Origin: Cyprinodon diabolis
Lineage: Eukaryota; Chordata; Actinopteri; Cyprinodontiformes; Cyprinodontidae
Length of the DNA: 64,000 nt
Assembly: GCA_030533445.1 (NCBI GenBank)
Contig: CM060080.1
Coordinates: forward strand, 24,974,052 to 25,038,051
Reading direction: 5' to 3'
In this document: positions 10,027 to 19,428 of the stretch, one piece after another
Layout: each line of letters opens with the position of its first letter
Position numbering within the stretch: position 1 is the first letter of the stretch
The notes under the pieces: model-generated
The model's database searches: none
Told to the model about the DNA's origin: nothing
Seen by the model: only the letters and a program-made list of their open reading frames with translations
Translations under genes and position numbers: made by a program

Positions 10027-12462
10027 TAGCCAGTACGTGTCTTGTCCCGTTCCATAGATGGCTGGTCCCGCAGTAGGGGGCTGGGGTCCCATCCATGGGT
10101 TAGTGGGGCAGTCTCTTTGTATGTGTCCAATTTGTCCACATCCCCAGCATTGCATTCTCACTCGCTGTTGTCCCATGTCTGGACCTGCTTGTGGCATCTG
10201 CTGGTATTGGCCTTGAGGGGGCCTTCTTGGGGCTCCTTGTGGGCCTCTCCATCTTCCCCGCATAGGTGGCCCCCCTCGTCCCCTTCCGAACGTTGCTTGT
10301 TGGGGACCTCCTCCTTGGTTTAGATGCACATAAATAGGAGGGACTGGTTGGGGTTGGGTCTGCTGTGGCAGGGCTCCTCCCACGAGTGGCGCTGCTGGAT
10401 ACTGCATCTGCTGTGTGGGTGGAGGAATAACAGGAGACACTACTGGTGCTTGTACCACTGCCTCCCCTGTTGGTGCTCCCTCGGTTGGGGGTGTGGCCAC
10501 CACAGTCAGTGCAGCTTGATGCTTGGGCTTCTCTTTCTTTGCTTTGGACAATTCCCCAATCTGCAGCTGGGTTAGCTTGGTGGCCAGCATCTTGCTTTGG
10601 TCATCAAAGGCCCGTTTCTCGGCCCGATGCATGTTTACATAGTGATTAACATGCTCGGAGAACAGAGGCCAGTCCATCTTCATGAGCCCCACAACTCCGT
10701 CCAGTTTGGCTTGTACTTCTTTGGGCATGGCCTCTCTGATGTAGGTTCTGAATAGAGGGCCAGATGTTTTCAGTTCATTCCCATCACTTCCAGTCTCTGT
10801 TTTCCATTTCTGTTGGAACCTGTGCAGAAACTGGGCGGGGCTTTCATCATCCTTTAGGCATTCTTGTCTCAGCTTAGTTGGATCACTGCAGGTGGGGTAT
10901 TTGTTCCTTACGGCTGCCCACACCTTGGGTCTTATTTGGTTGAATGGTATCTTGTCATACTGGTGTGAGGTCATGACCCTTGGAAGCTGGGCTTCGTCAA
11001 ACACTTCTCTGGCTGCTGAGTGTCCTGCTGTCTTAATCAGCAATGCCTTGATGTCTCCAGCTGCCAGATTGATGCCTCCAGTGATTTCTTCCAGCTTTTC
11101 TATCCACCTGTCAGCACCATCTGCCAACGGGGTCAGCCTTCCAGCAAGTGTGATCATGTCCATAAATGACCATGGCACATATCTGTCTTCTTGAGGTCCT
11201 TTAGACAGCAGGGGAGCCATATAGGCCTTTTTTTGATCTGACTCTGTCTTCTGCTGTCGTGCTTGGTACCTGGTCATCATTGAGTGAGGGCCGCTTTTTT
11301 CTATTTGCAGGTCCACTTCACATTCAGCTGTGAGTGGCTCCCGTCCTTTGGTCGCTGGTCTGTCTTTCTCCTTTAACCCCTTATGGCATGGGTCTGTTGA
11401 CAGTGGCATGTCTGAGCCTTCTTCTTCCATTCCATCATGCAACCAGTCGGTCTCCTCACTCTCTATGAAGACTTCCTCCTCGCTTCTTCTCTCCTCTCCC
11501 TCTTTTATTTTAGCTTCTTCAATCAAGGCCTTAGTCTATGGATTTGCCTGATCTGGGGCGTCATTTCGGGCCTGTAGTATGAGCTGCTCTGTTTCCATCC
11601 TTTTCTGTTTTTCTAATACTTCCTCAAATTTCTTCAATTTTTCTTTCAAATGCTTTAGTCGTTTCATTTGTACTTCTTTTTCCAATTTTTCCTCCTTCGC
11701 TATGAGTTTTACATATTCTTTCGTCAGCTCCACCACCTCCTGGTTTATTTGTTCCATTAGTTCTGGCGATTCATCCAAGACTAGCTTGGTCACGGGCTCT
11801 GAGTGTTTTGCTGATTTTTTCAACGATGACTTGGTCCTGGGTTCTGAGTGGCTTATGGGGCCTCTTTGATATGGTGAATGCCTGCGACGTGCTGGGGGTA
11901 GGGAACGACTATGGGGAGCTTTTCTCCTTACTTCTGGGGTTCTCTCCCAATCGTCTTCTCCATCACGGTATTTACACTCTGTCTGTGGTGTGTTGTTTAT
12001 TTCTTCTTCTGTTATTTCTATTTCTTCCTCTTCCTCTTCTAATACTAATTTAAGTTGTCCAGTTATCTTTCCCTTGCTCCCTGATTCTACTACTACTGGG
12101 TACAGGCCTGCTATGCTAGGGCGATAGGGTGGTGGCTTATGATCAGTGTAGTCAGGGGCTGTTGGGCTCTTTTGATGTTCAACTTTAAAATATCTCAGGA
12201 TATCTCTCTGTTCAGCATGTTTCTGTTTCTTATGCAAATGCACTCGGTCACGCCTTTTTTCCTTATTTCTTAATTGTTCTTCAACCTCGTCACAGCATGA
12301 AGGATCAAAGCTGCCCTCTTTAGGCCAACGGTTTCTTCCAGATGTCATCTTATGCCATTCTGTCATGCATTTTTGAATTTTGCGCTTATTGGAGGGGTGT
12401 GTCATTATTACCAGTTTGGCAGGCGTTAACCCCTCGGTCTGTTTGCTCGCATTAGCTCCCAT
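10024..12462 (-). pseudogene. gag: gag with one in-frame UAG
   Basis: Structural polyprotein of about 812 codons, cut at 11,536-11,538 by a UAG into a 308-codon and a 500-codon part in one phase. The N-terminus MGANASK has the Gly-2 and Ser context for myristoylation. PPPY near residue 112 and PPIY in the C-terminal part are PPxY late-domain motifs. Residues ~225-300 form a strongly charged Lys/Glu/Leu coiled coil, unusual in size for gag and reminiscent of snakehead retrovirus. The 500-codon part carries the capsid (LAGRLTPLADGADRW region), a Pro/Gln-rich linker, a Gly/Arg patch and one CCHC knuckle (CWGCGQIGHIQRDC). The internal stop falls right after the coiled coil. It is probably a point mutation, though a truncated product cannot be excluded. 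Confidence 0.88.
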
Positions 12463-13258
12463 GGCAATCAGCAGTCACTTAACCTTTAGGGTCTGTGCTT
12501 ATTTACCAGTCTTTGTAATCCTCAGTTAATTTTTATCTTAACTGGTTCTGCTCTCTTCAATACAGATCGTGTTTATTTTCTTTTAGTTTCTTTCCAGTTA
12601 ATTTACTTCCTAAATTTAGATCTCTTCAATTTTGAGATAAAATCTTTAATAAAACAAATTTGTAATTTTATTTTGCACTTTCACTAATTTTATACCTTAT
12701 ATATTTTACTTTATGTAGACTATAGTTTGTAATAATATATACTTATAATATCTTTATCTTATAAAGCTTACAATTTTTTCCAATCTTATTTAGGAATTTT
12801 GTTATTTTTATTTCATTCTCATAACTCTAGTGTTTTTTGTTTTTTTGTTTTTGTTTTTTCCTTCAGTTATCAATTTTGTTTTCCAATCCTTATTAATTTT
12901 CAGGTTATTCTTTTTAACTATATTCTGTACTAATTACTTCTATTAATTTATTATTATATCTTTAATCTTTATTTATTAATATCACCCACCCCTTACTTCC
13001 CCTCAGTCACTCAACTCTTTCACTCGACACACTAACAAAGACACACAAGACAAATGATTATATATATTTACAGTGCACTTCCTTTTCCTCACTGTTTCCT
13101 ACAGTGGCACATACGTTTTTCCCTGCTGCCCCCGGCTACACCCAGATAACTGGAAATGCATAGACGTCCTCCGGTTGGTCGAGCGGTACTATTCTCCGAT
13201 TATCGCTTAATCGGTAATATTCTGGCTATCCCTTAGCCTGGCTATCGCTTAGCCTCTC

Positions 13259-13328
13259 AATACCTTTTCCTCACTGTTTCCCTACAGTGGCACAATACCT
13301 TTTCCTCACTGTTTCCCTACAGTGGCAC
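13259..13328 (-). repeat. 35-bp tandem repeat in the leader, hairpin-forming
   Basis: Two identical 35-bp units (13,259-13,293 and 13,294-13,328) and a third diverged copy at about 13,079-13,112. Each contains CACTGT...ACAGTG, a 6-bp inverted repeat with a 6-7-base loop, so each unit can fold alone. Nearby, 13,190-13,255 has a second set of short repeats built on 'ctatcgcttag'. Confidence 0.75.
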
Positions 13329-13607
13329 AATATTCCAATACCTTAAGACTACTTAAGCCTTCTCGTGGAGCACCCTGACTACCTTAGTCACTGATACCCT
13401 CACGTAACACGCGTACACTATTGGTTCCGGATTTTATGGCTTCCACAGACTATGTCAAAACGCTTTGACCAATCTGTCCCTTTACCAATCATCCGCTCAG
13501 AACAACACGTGTTAAGCTTAACTTATTTACAAAATAATCCAAACACAAGACAGTTTAACACAAACATTAATAACACCTAAAACATACATTCATACATACA
13601 CATTCAT

Positions 13608-13617
13608 ACGTACCTGG
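13608..13617 (-). promoter_or_regulatory. major 5' splice donor candidate
   Basis: The minus strand reads CCAG|GTACGT with the exon end at 13,614. This is a near-consensus donor between the primer site and gag, where the common retroviral donor sits. It could feed acceptors near 5,554 (env) and 4,544 (accessory ORF). Confidence 0.6.
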
Positions 13618-13891
13618 ACCCTTCCTCAGCTTAGTCTGCCTTTGGCATATTCTTATATAAATTCTTATAAAATTTGGAAATTACTTTATTAAATTTGGAA
13701 AACTAGGTTCTTTTAGAAGAGCTTTGTGACGCCTGACACCCACAAGCAGTCGCCGGAGGCTGGTTCCCCACTAATTTAGAAAATTATAACAAATTAGCTC
13801 ACCTTTAACCGGTGAATTTCTGGGCCCGTTTGGGGGTTCCACGCCTTCCAGCTGGTGCCTGCAGATCGTCCGACGTCCCCTTTTTGCTTTT

Positions 13892-13910
13892 CTCCTGGCT
13901 GGCTCCGCCA
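13892..13910 (-). promoter_or_regulatory. primer-binding site, tRNA-Arg-like
   Basis: Four bases after the 5' LTR the minus strand reads TGGCGGAGCCAGCCAGGAG. From memory of vertebrate tRNA-Arg(ACG), whose 3' end reads CTCCTGGCTGGCTCG-CCA, this is an 18-base complement with one extra G. Arginine priming is rare and was noted as distinctive for snakehead retrovirus. Confidence 0.6.
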
Positions 13911-13914
13911 ATTA

Positions 13915-14723
13915 TGTCGTCCTATAATTCTCTTCTTGACGACTTAAAATTGAAGCTAAGTTTTATAAAAATTCAAAGTTCTTAAAAAGCAGAAAAAGTC
14001 TCAAACAAGGATCAAAAAATTTAGACAGAGGCCGCTGAGTCCAGGTCCAGTGAGTTTATTGCTAAACACTACATATTTACACAGCGCTGGTGAGCCGAAG
14101 CTGACAAATGGTGAAACCAGCTCCCTTTTATACATTTCTTATCGGTGGAAAAACCCCCTTCAGAACATATTTCAGTCATTGGTAAAGGTCACATTGATAT
14201 TTATCTGCAAAACACGGTAACATTCATAGACACATCTCATACTTGTGAGAGCACTCTCTCAGGCCATGCAGAAACTTATGACGGTTTAGTCAAAAACATG
14301 TTGAAACTTATCCTTTCCCTACTTTAAGCCATGTCAGTCTGGCCTAGTGTTCCTCTTTGTGTCTCAGTCAAAGCATCACCCCTTCTGGGATCAGTACTGC
14401 ACATTGTGCCTTGAAAATAACAACTCTATTTATCACAAGTTGTATGGCCAAATTTTGCTGGGCTGGTTAACCTTGATATGTCAAATACTTCATTTTTATG
14501 AGGGTGCTTTTTCTTATCACTAAGGGCCTTAATCCTGTGCTTTCCAGCAGATGAGTGTGCTTTTCTTCCTCTTACAGTCAGGTGCAGCAGTTACACACAC
14601 TCATTGCTCTGTTTTTCTCCTCTTGGCCTACATAAATATATTCATGAACACAATTCTCTTTAATCATTTAAAACTTTTGATTCTTGTTTTATTCTAATCA
14701 TTTATGACAAATAATACACTACA
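13915..14723 (-). repeat. 5' LTR of the retrovirus (promoter)
   Basis: 809 bp, reading identical to 2,703-3,511. On the minus strand TATAAAAGG lies at 14,124-14,132, so transcription should start near 14,095-14,100. AATAAA at 14,055-14,060 falls just downstream, placing a short R region near 14,100-14,035. U3 is about 600 bp. Confidence 0.92.
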
Positions 14724-14805
14724 CTCCCAGGCCAGCCGAGAAACATAGTCCCTCCAGCGTGTCCTGGGTCTCCCCCTGGGCCTCCTCCCGGTGGGACATA
14801 GACAT
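14724..14805 (-). repeat. Rex3-type LINE 3' fragment, outer-right part
   Basis: Continuation of 2,571-2,702 after the provirus: 'caggccagccgagaaacata' and the following bases align with 20,335-20,400. It ends where the AGAGGTAAATT duplication begins (14,806-14,816), so the LINE insertion is older than the virus. Confidence 0.8.
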
Positions 14806-14816
14806 AGAGGTAAATT

Positions 14817-15906
14817 AAATTGATAAATTGCTAAACTTGAAAACTTTGTTTAAAGAGCTCTTTTATCCAATCTAACTGATCTGGCACTAGCTTGACAGGA
14901 ATTTTTATCACGTTCATGCATTTTTCTGTAAGACATGCAGCTGTGATAACAGTGACAGTGGTACCATGATAAAAACAGTCACATTTTCCTTTCACATCGA
15001 AGTAATGAACTATTTTGTGTTGGTCAATCACATGAAATCCCAGTATTATACACTGAAGCCATTGGTTATAATGTAACAGTGCTGGAAAAAGCTCAACAGC
15101 TGAGAACAGTTCAATTCAACTTAATTAAAAAATACTTTATTTATCCCAAAGGGAAATTTAATGTTCCAACACATACGTTTTTTTGTTGTTGTTGTTTTTG
15201 TTGTAGGTGTTAATAGCTGTAGACTGCATGGATTTGTTGCAGTCTGTCTTGCAACCCGTCAGGAGAAGCCTCTTACTGGAAATTTACTTGCTTTGTGAAA
15301 TTATCCCCAAAGGTTTTAGAGGAGCTCCAGGAACGAAGGACATTTAACCTTTTAATATTATCGAAGACATTTAACATTTTTATCTTATTAGATACAAAGA
15401 TCAATTTTTATTTGATATTTAATTGTTCAACTAATTCTGACTCTACATAACCTTTGCACTTGTGTCTAAAAAATGAAATCTTCTTGCAGAAATTGTCATA
15501 AAACACTTATAAAGGAAACTTTTAGTGATGCTGAGGTTTACAGTACAGTAGCAACTGTTCCAAACAGATACAGTGGTGCTGGCAGAGAAATCTGATAGGC
15601 TCCAAGGGGTAAGTTGGCCCTTGAATAAGTCATTCCGTCTGCTGAGAAAATGCTTCTTAAAAGCTGCACACAACTGAAAACTGCTGCTACAGCATGATTT
15701 ACTTCAGCCTCATCCATTTCATTGCTATTGCCTTTCTGGAAGCAACAATGAATTAAGAAAGTCGTTTAATTTTTTTTCTTGTTTTTTTTTTTGGACATTG
15801 CTAACATAGACCTTTGCCTAAAACTTTAATGATAGAGCTCTTTCTGATATAAATGCTGGCTATAAGGACTATACTGCTGTCATATGCAGTACAGGTCATC
15901 ATATTG
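14817..15906. other. no gene; short repeat tail
   Basis: At 15,128-15,165 'actttatttatcccaaaggg' is a motif found in the tails of many fish interspersed repeats. The short open frames nearby have no recognisable content. Confidence 0.4.
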
Positions 15907-16399
15907 TGTCAGGGTTAGTTTTGGTAGAGGTCCCAAATGCAGAGGCAGAGAGGCTGAGGAGATTTCTTGGGAGTTTAATGGGGCAAAAGCAGTAACAAAG
16001 TCAGGAATGCAAAAATCCAACTAATAATCAAAAGCAATCCAGAACTATGGAGACATATGGGGAAAACCAAACACGAGGAGCCAGGGAGAGACGAGGAACG
16101 TGGACAACAGCATGGGAGGACAGCAAAGACAAGGAACCAACAAAGAGTGAGAGCAGAGGGAGAGCATATATAGCAGAGAGAGACAAAGGGAGGGCTAACG
16201 AGCAGACAAGGAACAGGCGTGAGAGGAGACAACGAGGGAGCCAAGGGGAAAGGAACATACACGCACAAGAGGGCAAAAGAGGACAACAGAAAAACATGAG
16301 AACTAATATAAATCTAGAAATACAACAAAACTGGAATTAGGACAATAAATCTAGAAAACAAGGAGCAAAGAAAAGAACAGCAGAACCAAGACCATGACA
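15907..16399 (-). repeat. 3' LTR of the retroelement
   Basis: 493 bp, matching the split 5' LTR closely with scattered substitutions. Just outside on the internal side the sense strand has a GTGGGGGGCA purine run, fitting a polypurine tract. On the sense strand CCATTAAA at about 15,975-15,982 may serve as a poly(A) signal. Confidence 0.85.
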
Positions 16400-17819
16400 G
16401 TGCCCCCCACTTAAGGGCGGATCCCAGACGCCCAAAATGTCCAGAAACAAAAAATAACCCACCCTGGGTGGGCAGAGGGGGAACCAGGAAGGAAGGCACG
16501 AAATACAAAACCAAACGCAGAGTCCAAACAAAAACCAAAACAACCCACCCAAGGTGGGCAAGGGCAAACAAAGTCTCTGGAGGACGGCCGTGTGGCCCGA
16601 GGCCAGGAAGAGTCTCTGGAGGGTAGCCGCGGGGCCCGAGGCCAGGAAGAGTCTCTGGAGGCTGGCCGCGGGGCCCGAGGCGAGGCAGAAGCTCAGGAGG
16701 CCGGCCACGGGGCCCGAGGCGAGGCAGAAGCCGACTGCGGCACTGGAACAGCCTCAGAGGGGGCCGGCACTGGAACAGCCTCAGAGGGGGCCGCCGACTG
16801 CGGCACTGGAACAGCCTCAGAGGGGGCTTGGAGCGCCCGCTGAGGGGCAGTGGAGGCTTGGAGCGCCCGCTGAGGGGCCGTGGAGGCTTGGAGCGCCCGC
16901 TTAGCTTTATTTCAGAGATCCTTTTACTAGTCTGCTCAGGGAAACCAGGATGACTCTGAGCGGGCTCAGGGGTCTCAGGCGCTAGGCTAAACGGCCCGCT
17001 AATGGGCTCAGGAGTCTCTGGCGCTAGGCTAAACGGCCCGCTAATGGGCTCAGGAGTCTCTGGCGCTGGGGAAACTGCCCCGCTGATGGGCTCAGGTACT
17101 GGGGAAACCGGCCCTCTAATGGGCTCTGGAGTTAGGGAAACCGGCCCTCTAATGGGCTCTGGAGCTAGAGAAACCGGCCCTCTAATGGGCTCTGGAGCTA
17201 GGGAAACTGGCCCTCTAATGGGCTCTGGAGCTGGGGAAACTGGCCCGCTGCAGGGCTTGGGATGTGCTGGCTGACAGGGAACTGATGGAGGTGGAAGGAA
17301 AGGGAATAGATCCTCCCTTTGCCCATAAAAGTAGTCCCATAACTCAGACTCCTCAATATGTGGTGCTCTGACTGCAGTGGGTGTAATCATGATGACTGAA
17401 TTTAAACCTCTAACTCGAGGAGCTAACTGCTGGTCATGGAGGTGAAGGCCAAGGCCATAGGGGAAACTGACCTGAAGAAGAGTGGGATTGAAACAGGCGT
17501 CAGGCTGACCCGCCGGAGAGGGAGTGGAGGCGTCAGGCTGACCCGCCGGAGAGGGAGTGGAGGCGTCAGGCTGACCCGCCGGAGAGGGAATGGATTTCTT
17601 CCCCCGGCGGTGCTTACGCCTGGAGGAGGCTGACGGCATGGGGGGACCAACAGCTGGTGAAGGTGGAGGAACCGGACTGGAGGCGATTAAGAATAGAGTT
17701 GGAAGGAGGTGAAGTGATGGTTTGGGTGGTGGAGGTCTGTTGAAGAGTTGGGCGCTGGCTGCTTGGTGGTTCCACTCCAACTCTTCAAACAGCTCAGACA
17801 GCACTGGGGGAGAAATGAG
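16314..17819 (-). pseudogene. gag-like proline-rich protein, C-terminal part
   Basis: About 500 open codons running from the hAT insertion point into the 3' LTR. It opens with an acidic segment (LSELFEELEWNHQ), then a Lys/Arg patch (RRKHRRGKK), then long blocks of short peptide repeats: PSPAGQPDAST three times, EPIRGPVSLAP-type units about five times, SGRSKPPLPL-type units and LGPRGYPPETLPG-type units. No zinc knuckle or enzyme motif is visible. The frame is in phase with the N-terminal piece at 19,094-19,251, so the hAT interrupts what was one ORF. Function unknown; a particle-forming role is inferred from position only. Confidence 0.6.
16570..17594 (-). repeat. coding minisatellites inside the gag-like ORF
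   Basis: There are at least four tandem families, with unit lengths that are multiples of three: ~39 bp at 16,575-16,730, 30 bp at ~16,828-16,905 (cttggagcgcccgctgaggg), ~33 bp at ~16,985-17,255 (aatgggctctggagct) and 33 bp at 17,496-17,594 (ggcgtcaggctgacccgccg, three units). Frame preservation suggests expansion while the ORF was in use. Confidence 0.75.
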
Positions 17820-19093
17820 CAGTGTTGGGCACGTTACTTTGAAAAAGTAATTAGTTATAGTTACTAGTTACTTCTCCCAAAAAGTAACTGAGTTACTAAC
17901 TGAGTTACTCCACAATAAAAGTAACTAGTTACTAGTAAAAGTAACTATTGCGTTACTTTTGCGTTTCTCGCCCCCATAAACCTCACCACCCAGCCCCCAC
18001 CTTCTCACCGTGTGTTTCCAAAGCCAGCTGAATAGAGCGGACGACAAAGACAAGAACCTGCAGAGAGTTTTGCATTTCTTGTAACTCAACGTAAATGACA
18101 TCAGGGGGGAACGCCATGTGAAGTTTTTTTAACAGGGCATTCAGATCTGGTGAGTATATGAAATTAATAACTGGGGATGTCTAATTCTGAAATCCTGTGT
18201 GTTTGGGTTGTTATAGATACTGTAACATCTATCTATCTAGATGTATACTCTGTGTGTGACATAAAATATGGATCTCCATCCCTGCCACAAAGGACATCAA
18301 ATAATGTTTAAAATAAAAAATACAGTAGGTTGAAAAGTCAGAGCATCCATCCATCCATCCATCCATCCAGATTTCTCCCTTTCTTCATATAGGCTATCAT
18401 TTGATCGTTCACGCTCTCCATAGTTCTCCTGTGGCGCGAGCACAGGGCGACTGGTGCGCGCCTTTAGCGAGCATGCGCGTTTCCTGTCGCTTGCGCGGTG
18501 ACTCGTGCCGCCTGCCCTGTGCGGAGATGCAGAGGAAACCGTTATGTGATGGGGAAACGCAGCTCGACGTAACACCGGTATTTCCATGTGGAAAACGCTG
18601 TTTTGCTGCAGGAGTCATCCTCACTCTCCATCTCTCTGTGTGTGCTGTACGTTAACACCCACCAGCGGAAACACCCACCTACCCAACTGACAGACGGAAT
18701 CTCACTTTTCATAAGCCATTCTCATCCTCCCCTGTCTCACGACAAGGCGCGCACCTCTGGATGACCTAAAAAATAATCTTTAATATCTCTTAAACAAAAG
18801 TAGCACAAACAATATTTTTTTCTGCACAAATCTGCACTAACGTTGCACTAACCATTCAGTCTATTTGCAGAGTTTTTTGACGTGGGTGGGGTGTCAGCTT
18901 CACGCAGCTGCGGACGAGTCCTATCATGAAAAAAGGTTCATTGTGCGACCTGAGTAACGCGCAGTAACGGGGTGTCTGCAATGGTAACTGCGTTATAGTT
19001 ACAGTCAAAGTAATTAGTTAGATTACTCGTTACTAAAACAAGGTAACGGCGTTAGTAACGCCGTCACTTTCAACGCCGTTAGTCCCATCACTG
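17820..19093. mobile_element. non-autonomous hAT element, 1.27 kb
   Basis: Exact 8-bp duplication GAAATGAG at 17,812-17,819 and 19,094-19,101. The ends are CAGTGTTGGG and (inverted) CAGTGATGGG. Subterminal regions are rich in 'gttact'/'agtaac' repeats, as in the common fish hAT repeat of this type. The core (18,410-18,560) is CpG-rich and GC-rich against the AT-rich ends. No transposase frame. Confidence 0.88.
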
Positions 19094-19251
19094 GAAATGA
19101 GTTTGGAGTTTGTGAGGAGAATTTGCCTTAGTTGGCCAGCTGCACTCACCCTCTCCTCAGGCGGGCTGAGACTGGCAATAGTGTCCAGAGCCTTTCCCAG
19201 CTTCAGGAAAAAATCCCTCAGGGTGTCCAGACTGGGCTCTGCTGGGTCCAT
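19094..19251 (-). pseudogene. gag-like protein, N-terminal part
   Basis: ATG at 19,249-19,251, 16 bp after the LTR edge, starts MDPAEPSLDTLRDFFLKLG, the kind of MDPA- start seen in fish Ty3/gypsy Gag proteins. The frame runs 50-odd codons, then enters the hAT at 19,093 and stops soon after. It resumes in phase at 17,819. Confidence 0.6.
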
Positions 19252-19428
19252 TGTGGTTGGTTCCTATTGTCAGGGTTAGTTTTGGTAGAGGACCCAAATG
19301 CAGAGGCAGAGAGGCTGAGGAGATTTCTTGGGAGTTTAATGGGGCAAAAACAGTAACAAAGGCAGGAATGCAAAAATCCAACTAATAATCAAAAGCAAAC
19401 CAGAACTATGGAGACATATGGGGAAAAC

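Larger units (their letters stand above)
12463..13891 (-). other. retroviral leader (5' untranslated region)
   Basis: About 1.43 kb lies between the primer site and the gag ATG, very long for a simple retrovirus. The gag-proximal part (12,480-13,050) is extremely AT-rich. The distal part holds a splice donor, tandem hairpin-forming repeats and a five-codon upstream ORF starting at 13,646-13,648, just before the donor. Packaging and dimer signals would be expected here but cannot be named from sequence alone. Confidence 0.65.
2703..14723 (-). mobile_element. endogenous retrovirus, full length, complex organisation
   Basis: A 12.0-kb provirus is bounded by two 809-bp LTRs that begin TG and end CA, with a 4-bp target duplication CTCC at 2,699-2,702 and 14,724-14,727. 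On the minus strand the order is LTR, primer site, 1.4-kb leader, gag, UAG, protease, RT/RNase H, integrase, env remnant, accessory ORF, polypurine tract, LTR. Gag and protease share one frame across a UAG, as in gamma- and epsilonretroviruses. An arginine-tRNA-like primer site, a large Gag coiled coil and extra 3' coding recall snakehead retrovirus; that affinity is inferred, not tested. The LTRs read identical, implying recent insertion, yet gag, pol and env each carry disabling changes, so this copy is unlikely to be autonomous. Confidence 0.93.

Noticed and set aside
13646..13648. ATG before the leader donor as an env start upstream of gag, as described for snakehead retrovirus
   Set aside because: Here it is followed by a stop after five codons, so I list it only as a short upstream ORF.
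16592..17274. Plus-strand frames with Gly/Glu repeats (16,554-16,904; 17,002-17,274)
   Set aside because: They are the complements of the coding minisatellites of the minus-strand gag-like ORF.
16570..17594. CRISPR-like direct repeats
   Set aside because: Repeat units are contiguous without unique spacers and lie in a eukaryotic retroelement ORF.
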